From contig CM059977.1 of NCBI GenBank assembly GCA_030490835.1, positions 22,549,335-22,613,334 on the forward strand: a stretch of 64,000 nt of DNA, read 5' to 3'. Every line of letters starts with the position of its first letter. The stretch's first letter is position 1. Source of the DNA: Annona cherimola (taxonomy: Eukaryota > Streptophyta > Magnoliopsida > Magnoliales > Annonaceae). The notes below the pieces were generated by a model, which worked only from the letters and a program-made list of their open reading frames with translations, searched no databases and was not told the DNA's origin. This document shows, piece after piece, positions 15,101 to 24,800 of this stretch. Made by a program: the position numbers and the translations under genes.

Positions 15101-15639
15101 TCTTTGATAACGTTAAGCAATTTGAAGCTTCAATGTCCACATGTATAAAATAAACTTCTATAACTTTAAATATGAGGTCACACGCTCCTTATTATCAAGA
15201 GGAAGACCAAATGTTCCATTTACGAGGACAGAATTCGAAACTCCAGTTCCCCATGACTCTGCTAATTTCATTTACCACTTGGCTAGCGTCCGCGTAGCCA
15301 TCTTTTTCATCTTTCAATCCAGAAAATTATTTCTTTTTGAAAATTTATACTTTTTATGGTTAGAGGACTCTAATTAGAAGCTAATCAATTCTTTATCATA
15401 TTCATAAATATTGAATGATTTCTAAAAATTGTTTCCTTTTCAGGCGATTTTTTGTGCAATTGATTGATCTTCTAGACGATGGAATGATATCTTGGGTAGA
15501 ATTTTCAGCAATGGTGAGAAAATCACACATGAAAAGAACTGGAGGTCCATACCCAAGAGAACCTGGCACCTTTCCAAAGCTTGAAGAGAACTTCTATGCT
15601 AATCCATTTCCTGGATGCATATGTAAAACTAATTTGTAA
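6130..15639 (+). CDS. O-fucosyltransferase family protein (plant GT106-like)
   Basis: Eight exons join into 516 residues: 6130-6414, 8772-8844, 9295-9359, 10145-10233, 10330-10462, 12230-12462, 14129-14605, 15444-15639 (TAA). All have GT/AG borders and compatible phases. The protein has a short N-terminus, one hydrophobic span at about residues 32-53 (type II Golgi anchor), then a luminal catalytic domain. Family hallmarks are [12 protein letters not shown] followed by [18 protein letters not shown] (residues 130 on), [17 protein letters not shown] (289 on), [12 protein letters not shown], and the C-terminal [20 protein letters not shown]. These match plant GDP-fucose O-fucosyltransferase (DUF246) proteins, which modify cell-wall glycans or proteins in the Golgi; the acceptor here is unknown. 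The ATG at 6130 gives the membrane anchor. The stem has a small duplication (TFDGVH twice). The long introns are loaded with repeats. Confidence 0.9.
6415..8771 (+). other. Intron 1 of the O-fucosyltransferase gene
   Basis: The intron is 2.36 kb and AT-rich. No coding exon or clean mobile element with both ends was recognised. The donor is GTAAGA at 6415 and the acceptor TACTGCAG ends at 8771. Confidence 0.7.
9544..9593 (+). mobile_element. Micro-retroposon: A-rich insert between 13-bp direct repeats
   Basis: GACCCTTCATCAG occurs at 9544-9556 and 9581-9593, flanking the 24-base A-rich insert TTCAACAAAAATAAAAATAA plus AAAA. It lies in intron 3 of the O-fucosyltransferase gene. Confidence 0.65.
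10500..10820. repeat. Inverted-repeat (foldback) element in intron 5
   Basis: The left half repeats the words 'GCAAATATAT' and 'AATTTGACTATAATTGCAAA'. The right half carries reverse-complement-like blocks around 'AAATATATTC' and 'AATTACGTGG'. It resembles the arms of the candidate Pack-MULE at 15990-19481 (for example GATAATTTGC). The ends are not precise. Confidence 0.45.
10821..12229 (+). other. Rest of intron 5 of the O-fucosyltransferase gene
   Basis: AT-rich sequence without exons. Around 11690-11800 it contains a stretch related to the dispersed repeat found at 42129-42600 and 48380-49100 (words such as 'AAATATAATAAGTGGATTAG'). Confidence 0.5.
12463..14128 (+). other. Intron 6 of the O-fucosyltransferase gene
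   Basis: The intron is 1.67 kb and AT-rich. Around 12960-13110 it holds another degenerate piece of the dispersed repeat seen at 42129 and 48380. The last 400 bases are a divergent internal repeat, listed separately. Confidence 0.55.
13680..14075 (+). repeat. Degenerate tandem repeat with recurring TAGCCGC words
   Basis: Variants of 'AACTATATGTAGCCAAGATTT', '(T)AGCCGCATCTAACT' and 'GGGGCTGCC/GTGGCTGCC' recur about every 60-100 bases through the end of intron 6. The units have diverged too far to fix a single period by eye. Confidence 0.5.
14662..14983. mobile_element. Short TIR element in intron 7
   Basis: The left end reads GGGAATGATTCAATACAACT. The right end, reverse-complemented, reads GAGAAATTATTCAATGCAGC. 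Both arms continue into 'AAGTGTC'. The same terminus style (GAAATGATTCAATGCA) is seen at 35245 and 32236. No coding capacity; target duplication not resolved. Confidence 0.55.
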
Positions 15640-15989
15640 CAAAATATATATGATAAGAGAATGTGTTACTGATGTGAACTTGCCAATGGTTTCACACGGG
15701 GCACAACTCTCCTGTAAGATGAGCTCTCACAATCTCACAATGAGGGAGTTACCCCCTCTATTGCATTCAACAGCACAACTGAAAATACAAACAACACACC
15801 CACTTACAAGTACCTGCCCATTAATTCAATTACAAGTTCCTAACAACAAAATCTCTTTCATCCATGTTCCACGGCCTAAATGCCTCTGTTCCCTTCCCTA
15901 TCAGTTACGTTGATGTATCATACTTATATACAATTTATCTGAAGTTTTTGGTTATTTTTTCAATACTTTCAGTTGGGTTATAAATTTTT
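15640..15989. other. 3' flank of the O-fucosyltransferase gene
   Basis: Probably 3' UTR and flanking DNA. An open frame across 15581-15913 is an out-of-frame continuation of the last exon with no family resemblance. Confidence 0.5.
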
Positions 15990-16329
15990 GGGTAATTCGC
16001 TGAATTACACACATAATTTGATGCAAATTATAGATATATCCAAATATAGTTTCGCGAATTGCATATTAATCCCACGTAATTTCACCAAAATTGCATGCAT
16101 ATCCATGAACTCACCTTTCTGTTAGCCACTGTTATGGCATGGTTGTACATTTTGTAAAATGATAAAAATGACCCTTTTAACACGCCATTCGGAGACTCCA
16201 CAGTAGTGTCTTCCAAGTCGCTAAAGATGGCACCGGTATTCAAAGACGCCTACTGCATGTGAAGATTTCAGTTAGCGGGAGGAGAGCTCGGAAAGGTTAA
16301 ATATTCCTAAAATTTTGCATTTTTTCTGC

Positions 16330-18940
16330 AACACTGCCCACGGTTGATGAAGAAGCCGCCAAAAAGGAGGAAGCAGGCGAGGATGGCCACCACCACCGCG
16401 TAGAGCATCATCACGTGGGAGACAATGCCGAAAAACAAGGTGACGAAGAAGCTGCTTGCCCAAGAAGAGTTAAGAATTATATGGAAGCATAAGAGGAAGC
16501 CTTGCGCTCTGCCCACCAGATCCATGGCGAAGAACGTGGTGGCGACGAAAGCAAGGGAGAGCAAGATGAAGGAGGGGATGGCTGAGGGCATCGGAGAGTA
16601 CATAGGAGGAACAGTAGTAGGCATTGTAGGCGGTCTCCCAGAGGAACACCAGGAGGGCATTGACGCATGTGTAGAAGGTGGTGGATATGGCGAAAGAGAA
16701 GAATCCCAGCCGCTTTTGGATATCCTTCGATGAGTTATCCGGCCGCCAGCAGATGGTGGCCAGTATGAAGCCCATCAACATCACTGCCCCTAGCTGGATG
16801 GTGGTGAACTGCTCTAGCATTCGCTCCGTGTTCATCATTGCGCGCTTCATCGGCATTGCCATCTGATCCAGAAGCGGTTCACAAGGGTGGGCATGGAGGA
16901 GGCAGAGTCGCTTGTGGTACCAGACACTAGCTTCCTCAGATAGATGATGGCGCGAATCGCATCCCTGAGCGACAACCCATGCTCGTCGGAGGCGCCGGAC
17001 CTGAGCGAGAACTGGTTCCGTTGCCACGACTTGTTGAACTCCTCCAGGCGCTTGCTCCCCTTCGGTGAACCCTTTAGCTCGCGGATGAGGCCGAGGGCGA
17101 ACTCCTCCGGTTGTTGCCTTCTAAAATTGGGGGGCCGAACTCGGCGAAGAAGAGTGGAAGTGCGGAGACGGAACCACTGTAGACGTTTTGGTCGGGGTAG
17201 AGGCAGTGTTTTGAAAACCGGACCGGACCGGACGGTCCGACCGGTCGAGCCGCGAACCGTCAGCTCAGCGGTTCGGTTCGGCGCCGGTTCTTAAGTTTTT
17301 AAGAAAACCGCGCGAACCGTTTGAACCGGGAGGTCGAACCGTGAAAGCCGGTCGAATCGCGGTTCGGTTCGAAGGTTTAAAAAAAAAATAAAAAAATAAA
17401 AAATAAAAACTATCGCGCGAGGCCCGATCCGCATCCCGCTCGCTCGCCCCTGTTCCCAGCTTTTCCCTCTTCCTCGTCTCTGTCGTCGCTTCCGCATTAG
17501 GGTTTCGAGAACCCATCGCCGGCGACCTTTCTCCATCGTTCAGCCGGCGAGAATCGACGTCCGGCAAGGTCCCTCTCTCCAGCGGCGCAAACCCATCTCT
17601 CCCGTCCCGCCCTCCCGTCGATTCCTGCTCGCTCGGCCCCTCTCTCACAGACCATAGGTTTTCTAGAACCCATCACCGGCAGCCCCTTTCCCCATATTTT
17701 CCGCCGGCGAGAATCGTCTCCCCATCGCCTCCTTCTGTCCAGTTCTGTCCTCCTGTCCAAATCACCTCCACTGGCTCTGCCTCTGCGTCATCCTCATCGG
17801 CGGATTCGACCGTAGAAGAAGATGGTGTCGGCAACATCATCCAGAGAAAAAAAAATTCAGACCCATTCAAATCCGAAGTACCATTTCACCGTGTGCGCGT
17901 GCATGTGCGTGGAGCCGTGGATTTTAATTAAATGTAAGCAGTGTGCGTGATTTGAACTGAAAGGCTTTGCATTTTTTATATAATTTTATTTTGGCATAAT
18001 GTAAGAAGAAAGTCTTCGCGTGGGCCATGAGCATGCATTGCACCCACATTGTTTTATTAGGTGGATATGATATAAAAAAAATTCTGCATTGTGGCCCACA
18101 CATGTGACTTAGAAAAATTTTATGGGGATCTGATATAAAAACTTTGTGCATTGTGGCCCATACTTCATATGGTTTAGAAAAATTTAGAAAGGACCAGATG
18201 TGTTATGTGTATACATTATTGTGATTTTAGTTTTATTTATTTAATTTTTTAAATATCATGAAATATTTTAGATGGCTTATTATTTAAATATTTAAATATA
18301 AGATAATGCATGATAAAAATGTTGTTTATAATTTGATTTGTAGGTTTAAAAAAATGTCAAAATCCCAAGTAAAGTAAAATGTTTTTTCTTATTAATTTCT
18401 TCAAGTAAAGTAAAATTAATTTTTTTCTAAATATCTTATATCCTTCCATTAATCTTTGAAATTTCATTACAGATATTCTGATCAACCATATAGGAACAAA
18501 AAAAGATAAAAGAATTGCATCTATTTCAGGTCAGTGAACTCTTATTTTTTTCTTGATTTCCATGATAGTTTAATATGATATACTTGAATGTATTGTTGAT
18601 GCCAAGTGTAATTTTTATATTACATAGAATTTATATATTTAATTTAATTTTGAAATAATTAAAATAAATTAAATATAATTATTATGTCATAATTATTTCA
18701 TGCTGACGTCACGGTTCAAAACGGTTTGAACCACGGTTGAACCGGTTGAACCTGAACCGGACATAAAAACGGTTCAGTTAACGGTTCGGTTTTTAAAACA
18801 TTGGGTAGAGGAAGATGAGGCAGTCGAGAAGGCCGAAGATTCGATAGCTAGGTAGTAGACGGACATAATGACAACAGTACCACTCTGGGCAATGCGCTGC
18901 AGCACCTTGACGACCATGAACGCACTGGTTGGGTCCCTGG
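16330..18940 (-). pseudogene. ABCG half-transporter pseudogene fragment (minus strand), split by a hAT element
   Basis: Read on the minus strand from 18940 to 18812, the peptide DPTSAFMVVKVLQRIAQSG and, after a frameshift, PSYRIFGLLDCLIFL match the region just after Walker B in plant ABCG half transporters. The reading resumes past the insertion at 17195 with LPLFFAEFG, EFNKSWQRNQFSLRSG, then TMD segments such as GFFSFAISTTFYTCVNALL, ETAYNAY, SSYVLSDAL and VAILACFLLFGGFFINRGQ (end near 16330). Several frameshifts and stops separate these pieces. The nucleotide-binding half before the D-loop and the far C-terminus are missing. It resembles the ABCG1/2/6/16-type group, typically without introns. 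It is not a working gene. Confidence 0.85.
17204..18803. mobile_element. Non-autonomous hAT-type transposon, 1600 bp, 8-bp target duplication
   Basis: The element begins CAGTGTTTTGAAAACCGGAC. Its other end, reverse-complemented, begins CAATGTTTTAAAAACCGAAC. The perfect 8-mer GGTAGAGG flanks it (17196-17203 and 18804-18811). An 8-bp duplication with CA(G/A)TG-type termini fits the hAT superfamily. The subterminal regions are rich in AACCGG and GGTTCGAACC-like words. Positions 17420-17880 are GC-rich and leader-like, with an internal duplication around 'CCGGCGAGAATCG' (about 17540 and 17705). The rest is AT-rich. No transposase reading frame was recognised, so it is probably an internally deleted copy. 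Removing it restores continuity of the ABCG pseudogene. Confidence 0.9.
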
Positions 18941-19355
18941 GGGTGAAAGGAAAAAATGGCAATTGGGGTGGACGTGACGCACCACACACCGATCCTGCTC
19001 CTCGACGAGCCAACATCGGGCCTTGACAGCACGTGATGCTGCAAGCTGTCAAGCTGCTCGTTGCGATGGCGAAATTGAGGCAGAGGACTATAATCCTCAC
19101 CATTCACCATCCTAGCTACAGAATCATCCAATACATTTTTCACATTTTGCTGCTCTCTACCGGCTCTGTCACTCACTATGATAGCCTAAAAGCTCTCGAG
19201 AAAACCATCCTCAGCTTGGGCTTCAAGATCTCAACGTAGCTCAATGCTTTGGAGTTTGCGATGAGATCGTCGGCCCTTTGAAGGGCTCCCATAGCATGAA
19301 CGACGTGGCCAAAATCGAAGTATCCACATCGTCTTCTTCACCCGTTGCTCCGTAA
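18933..19355 (+). pseudogene. ABCG nucleotide-binding-domain pseudogene fragment (plus strand)
   Basis: The fragment opens with a degenerate ABC signature (PGGERKK, then a frameshift to AIGVDVTH). It continues through Walker B and D-loop (ILLLDEPTSGLDST, 18992-19033) into an in-frame TGA. The reading resumes as KLLVAMAKLRQRTIILTIHH with the H-loop region HHPSYRI, then LLLSTGSV, LSLGFKI, and after a stop LNALEFA. This resembles the ABCG4/8/10-type group rather than the ABCG fragment on the minus strand. The two fragments meet head to head at about 18932-18940. Stops and frameshifts make it non-functional. Confidence 0.8.
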
Positions 19356-19481
19356 CAACAAACACCTTAATAGGGCTATTTTTGTCTTTTTAGCTAATGG
19401 GAAAGTAAGCTCATGTTGCGTATGCAATTTTAGTAAAATTACGCGCGCTAATATGCAATTCACGAAATTTGCAAATTATCT

Positions 19482-20154
19482 TAAAATTTTCATGTAATGA
19501 TTAGTCATGTGACTAGCTAATGTTTTTTAAAATAGAAAGTCTCAACAAAATACTTTTAAAAATTTGCAAAAGAACACATATTTGTACATATCAGGATACG
19601 ATTTAACTTATAGCTGTTACACAGGAGAAAATAACAAATTTTTGTAGGACAACTAGGGAAATGGAACACACAAATGCATATATATATATATATGTATAAA
19701 TGTTCCAGTGCTATATAATGGAAAATAATTTTCCATTCATGGGACTCTCACCTTTTGTTTTTTAATTTTAAAACATTTTTTAATGATTAAGAGTAAATAC
19801 AATGAAGTTCAAATAGATAAGGTATCTATGTAGAAAAATGTAAAAAAATGTTAAAAAGTAAATAAAAAATGTAAAAATATTGAGATGTAAAAATGTAAAA
19901 TACTTAGATAGCTAAAAGGGGTAGTTTAGTCATTTAAAAATATCAAAATCCTCTTATTTATAAAAATCAAAAAATATATATACATTCTCAAAAATGGTAA
20001 ATTTTGATTTATAATTTTACATATTAAATAAGCATAGATTAAAGTTTTATAAAAAAAATTTAAAAATAATAAATAATAAATAAATTATTCAGCCAGAGCA
20101 TCGAAATTTCAATACATCGAATTGCACCGAAACATTCTCTAAAATATAGCATGT
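19482..20154. other. Intergenic AT-rich stretch
   Basis: No gene seen. It contains a (TA)n run at about 19677-19694 and low-complexity 'AAAATGTAAAA' words from 19840 to 19900. Confidence 0.6.
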
Positions 20155-20290
20155 AGCTACTAGCACAATGCGGTAACGACGCCGGCTGTGTCTTGAGGAC
20201 GTGGGTTCGAACCTTTTGTCCTGCAGTGGGATCAAAGAGAGCGTGTGGTCCTCCATGAATACAGCAAAATTTAAGCCTCAAGCATAGAAG
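20155..20290 (+). repeat. tRNA-derived SINE-like fragment
   Basis: It has pol III promoter-like boxes in tRNA order: an A-box-like TAGCACAATGCGG (20161 on), then about 30 bases later a good B box GGTTCGAACC (20204-20213). The sequence does not close a proper tRNA cloverleaf, so a SINE head or tRNA-related relic is more likely than a tRNA gene. No tail or target duplication was identified. Confidence 0.45.
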
Positions 20291-20443
20291 AAAACAAAGG
20301 CAAGATACAAACTTCTCATGAAGATCTTTACTAGATGGAAGCTTAATACCTCAATATCCCTTCCTTGATAACAAACACTCACACCAGAAAAAAATACCAG
20401 AAAAAAAAAAAAAACTGCATATAATTATTGGCTCTTATTTCAT

Positions 20444-21064
20444 TCATTGAATAGGAAGCATGATCTCATTAGTCCTGAAATATGGCAGAGTCCATGGAGG
20501 ATTATACCTCGCCAGCAGATATTCACCTGCTATTCTATGCCCGTCCCTCTCCAAGCTCTCCCTCAATTTCCCCACTTTCTCCTTCACCACCTCATCCGTC
20601 GCCACGCCACCGAATCTCACCACACCGTACTTCCTCTCCCCTTCCTCTCTTACCACCACCCTTTCATCAGTCGGCGCCGGAGCGTCTTCCGCCCTCTGAT
20701 ACTTCGCCGGCAGAACGAACCGCATAGTAATCGTTCTCTCTGCTCCTACTCCGCCTTCGCCTTCGCCTTCGCCTTCCGTTGTTATCACTGGCGCCGTCAT
20801 GGCGATCTTTTCCGTCTGCTGGGTGATGACGGGAGCCGTCATGGCGATCTTTTCTGGCTTCTTGTTGTGCGGTCGGCCGAGGGCGCCGATGTAGTTGGCG
20901 AGGATGGAGAAGCCTCCGTCAGGGTTGCCGCGGAGCTGGGAAGGATAGTAGGAGACTTGGGCTACAACTGACGGCGAGTATTTGCGAATTTCGTAGTCGG
21001 AGCAAGTGTGGAGGAGCTCGAATTTGGGCGTCTCCACGTCGATCTTGCCGAAGATGGTCCCCAT
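20444..21064 (-). CDS. SOUL haem-binding family protein (cytosolic SOUL-1 type)
   Basis: Single exon of 206 residues from an ATG at 21064, no intron. It starts MGTIFGKIDVETPKFELLHT, then has YEIRKYSPSVVAQV, the repeated KIAMTAPVIT block, a Gly/Glu-rich linker (EGEGEGEG), RFVLPAKY, PTDERVVVREEGERKYGVVRF, and the C-terminal LARYNPPWTLPYFRTNEIML. This order matches plant cytosolic SOUL proteins such as Arabidopsis At2g37970. Members bind haem or other porphyrins; the biological role is poorly known. There is no plastid transit peptide. The length is normal for the family. KIAMTAPVIT occurs twice, a feature shared with the Arabidopsis protein. It lies tail to tail with nothing; its promoter lies at 21065-21400 between it and the ProT 3' end. 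Confidence 0.93.
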   Translation of the reverse strand: MGTIFGKIDVETPKFELLHTCSDYEIRKYSPSVVAQVSYYPSQLRGNPDGGFSILANYIGALGRPHNKKPEKIAMTAPVITQQTEKIAMTAPVITTEGEGEGEGGVGAERTITMRFVLPAKYQRAEDAPAPTDERVVVREEGERKYGVVRFGGVATDEVVKEKVGKLRESLERDGHRIAGEYLLARYNPPWTLPYFRTNEIMLPIQ

Positions 21065-21101
21065 TTCTGTATTTGCAATTAGAAAAGCCGGACTTCAAAG
21101 C

Positions 21102-21109
21102 TTTATACA
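21102..21109 (-). promoter_or_regulatory. Possible TATA box of the SOUL gene
   Basis: TGTATAAAG on the minus strand lies about 40 bases before the ATG at 21064. This would give a very short 5' leader, so the real start may lie further upstream. Confidence 0.3.
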
Positions 21110-21480
21110 GACGGGTGCCCGATGCCATGCATGATGTTGTATGTTCAGGTGGGGGCAATCTCTACATGATCATGAAGACGAGGAGTGACACGTAGTGGGT
21201 ATTTACTGGCGGCTGAGATTGGATTCTTGGGGCAGAAGAGAGGAGTTCCAGTCATTTGTGGTGGGGAGTGGGTGTTTGAACTTTAAAGGTGGTGGTGGTG
21301 CTTGCTCCACGTTTTCCAAGTTGAAAAGAGAAGAACAGACGAAAACGTAGCGTCTGGCATCTGTTGGAAAAAAAAAAAAAGAAAAAAGAAAAAAGTACAA
21401 GTCTTTTACTTTGCAATCATTTTACACATTTTGATGCAATTATTGTATTTTTCGGTCATTTTTTATATATTCTTCTCTGC

Positions 21481-21535
21481 AACTACCCCTTACTCTTTTT
21501 TTTTTTTTTTTTTTGGATAAAACTACCCCTTACTC
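21481..21535 (-). mobile_element. Micro-retroposon: poly(T) insert between 15-bp direct repeats
   Basis: AACTACCCCTTACTC occurs at 21481-21495 and 21521-21535. The insert is a run of 19 T followed by GGATAA, which on the minus strand is TTATCC plus poly(A). Confidence 0.75.
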
Positions 21536-21804
21536 CTAATACCCTTATCTTATAACACCACTCTTCTACATTTTCTCACGCACCGATGATAAGATAATTG
21601 CATGCGACAGAGCAAGGGAAAGTGTAGGTTTCCGAATGGCCAAACAGGAACATTTTCATTTCTTTCTTTAACAAATCCCTTATGGGACTCAAATAACAAC
21701 TAAAAATCGAAAAGTAATAATAATGAAAATAACAAAACGGACAACACATGATTCTTGTGTGAAAACTACTAGAAGAGCTAACTGATTGAACGAAGAGGGA
21801 GCCT

Positions 21805-24800
21805 TCAAAGATCAGCGAAGAGGTGATATGTTTTGGAATCTATGACAATGAGCCGCACTGCCGCCACTGCTGCAGCAGCCGACAGGCAGCTGAATCCGCA
21901 TACGTTCAGCCAATGCCAAGCCTTCTGTAGCGCTGGTAGCTTCTTTCCCTTCACCATCAAGTACATGTGGTTGGCAAGAACAAAAGTGAGGGGAAACGTG
22001 CTCAAGGCCCCAGTAAGGCTCATGAAATCCCCAAGAAATGGTAGAAGGGCTGCCACCAATGTGTTTACAGCTAAGTAGCCCCCTCTCACAATGACTCGGA
22101 ATGACAGATTGTGAACAGAGAATGCCCCTTCTTTGTTTCTCCCATACTGGGTGTCTAAGTATTCATACATCGGGCTAGCAAATATCTGGCAACAATGGAA
22201 AGCTTAAGAAAAATTAGTGAAATGATGGGTAAAGATGCTAAGCTACAAGTGAATTTCAATCCTGACAGAAAATCAAAGACATTACATGCAATGAAATGAC
22301 TGTTTGGAAAAATGCTGCCACATTAGCGACTACTTTCACCCAAGTTGGTCCATTGACACTGCTCAGAAGATAGGATGATGTTGAGGATCCATAAGCCCAG
22401 TACCCCACAAAAGTAACAGCATATAATGGTAACACCCCAGCTGTGAACTGGAAGTTGAGTGCTTTGTTCATGTTCTTGATAACAGGAGGTCTGACAGTTG
22501 CCTGCCAAAGTAGGAGGGGAAAGAAGTGAGGTTTCATGATAAACATTTATACACAAGACATTGGTGAAATGTGTAAGCTTGAGCAAAACCTACATATACC
22601 ATAGCGCACCAGTTACAACTGTAACCGATAATAAAGCCTGCTAACTGAGGAGGACTACCATTGACAAGAGTAATAGCCTTGAATCGAGAGAGAAGTAACA
22701 GAAATTCAATGTTTCCAGAGAAGTATACTAATGCAGAATGTGGGAAGGACAGTTGTTTAGGTTCACAGTCATGATATTTCATTAATTTTATGTATTTTTG
22801 GAATTTCAGACATTCAATTACGTAATTGAGTGGTTACATGTAACAACAATGAATCAAAACGAAGAATGAGATGATGTAACAATCAGAATTTAATTTTGCC
22901 AAAGCATTGAAGTTCTTTGTCAAAGAGCAAATTGTTGATAACACCACTTGACAGCACCAGCCCATTTGCAAATTACATGTGGAAAATTATAGAAAACCTA
23001 TTCATCCTACGCTTCTTGAAATATTGATTGTAAATGAGGCCAACCTGATATGACAGAAAAATCCAAGGTGAAGAGCTAATTAATTACCTAATTAAAGGCT
23101 TGAATCTCACTCGTGTGTGGAACACATCCAACAACTAATAGGTAATCAGGTATGTGTGAAACAGTTCATTTTACAGAAGTATTAGAAAAATAGGGTTTCT
23201 TTATTAAGAAGATTAATGTGAAACAGGGTAGCAGAAATGCTGAGTAACAGATCAGGCAAATGACTTCCATGCTGCACAGGAAGCTAAAGATTACTAAAAT
23301 TATTCCAGCCACAAATATGTTTCATAGAATAAAGTAATTTTTTTAGCATTCTGAGAGTTCTAGAGAGTGACCCTGGGAATAAGCGAGCAATTATGAACCA
23401 TACTGTACAGTGGCTTGTGAGCCTGTGCAGCAGCAGGTTCATGGAATTTGAAGTTCCTCATTGATGATTTTAGGAAATGGACAGAGGAGACAAGATAAGA
23501 AGTTGGACGTGGAAATGCAACATTCAACTGAAGTATTAGAGATCTAGAACAGGTGAAAAGCAAATAAACCCTCGCTGAACACACAAGAATTACACGATCC
23601 AAAGATGGGAAATGATTTAACGTTCTGAAGCCCAAGTGAGCATCCTATCCTTCTACCTTACTTCAAACATATGTAGTTCTTTCCATGTTGGATTTAAGAA
23701 ACTTCAGAGCAACTCAGCATGGGTTAAAGATGTTTCTGCTTAATCCTTGTGACTGTGCATACAGATCCTCATCTAATGTAATTACTTGACAAGGTTACCG
23801 GAGCATCCAAACCTGACTCTGATTTGATTGACTTACCTGTATCTCTGGAAGCATTCCTGTATTGTAAGCAAAAACCAGACTTGCAGCTGAACCAATAAAG
23901 CTAAAAATCTTTGTTGATTTTGATCCTGGAATGCTATAATCCTGAGTTGGAGCATTTATTCCTATAATAGCAGGAAAATTGTAAAAATCATGACATGAAT
24001 CCTACAATCATAATAGAGATGGAAGCACTAAATATGGAGGTAGAATAGAGAAATAATTCTGAGACGGATAAAGTTTTTCACGATGAGTGAATAGAAATGA
24101 AGATAAACCACCACCAATTGGTGATGCCATCCAGAGAGACTCTCTCTCTCTCTCTCTCTCTCTGGAATACAAAGATATGCACCATGGCACCAAAGTATCT
24201 TACCAAAGAAGCATGAACCAAAGGGCCATTAGCAATCACAAAGAAAATTATACATGAGGAAAATCAAGGGGTGGGAGGAAGAAATTGACTGTTCTTAACT
24301 ACAGACAGATGCTCTCCTCCATTGCAATGAAAACAAGGGATAGATTGAAAACATGGTGAATTTTTTTTTTTTATGCAAACATGAGTCTTTTTCATGCAGA
24401 CCTGCCCCACATGTTCATATCAAGGAATTGTACCTTTAACAACAGCTGCTTGCAACAGTAATCATTGCTTTCTCAAATGACTGCATTCTTGCAGGAAAAT
24501 AAGGCAGACCCCTTGAAATTTTAGTCTTTAAGTGAGGGGTTCATTTAACAGAAGTTAACCAGGCAATCCAAGGAAAACCTAATTTGATAAATGAGCTGTG
24601 ACATGGTCTTGAATATCAGTTCTTAATTCCTCATTAATTAGAAACAATTTGAATTTTGAGGCTGATACTCTTTTCAGGATGGATTCCCTTGGCAACCATA
24701 CAACATTAGCTCTTTCAAGGTTATACGTATAACATTAATTTCCTTGGTTAAAATCGTTTATTACATGGAAAAGGAGGCTTATCAAGAACAAATCGGCAGT

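Larger units (their letters stand above)
15990..19481. mobile_element. Candidate Pack-MULE-like element carrying ABCG gene fragments
   Basis: Two inverted arms enclose the ABCG pseudogene pieces. The left arm (about 15990-16190) and the reverse complement of the right arm (about 19362-19481) share TTTCG(C/T)GAATTGCATATTA, an ACGTAATTT/GCGTAATTT block, 'AAAATTGCAT', and AAAAATGACCCTTTTAA against AAAAATAGCCCTATTAA. The outer ends are GGGTAATTCGC and GCAAATTATCT. Flanking 9-mers TAAATTTTT (15981-15989) and TAAAATTTT (19482-19490) differ at one base, so the target duplication is only suggestive in AT-rich DNA. Without the hAT insertion the element would be about 1.9 kb. No transposase frame is present. 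Long TIRs around host gene fragments are the known form of Pack-MULEs; calling it that is inference. Confidence 0.6.

Noticed and set aside
17265..17870. Several Arg/Glu-rich open frames in GC-rich DNA
   Set aside because: They lie inside the hAT element and come from its GC-rich leader-like block; no domain seen.
20155..20290. Possible functional tRNA gene
   Set aside because: A and B boxes are present but the arms of a cloverleaf do not pair.
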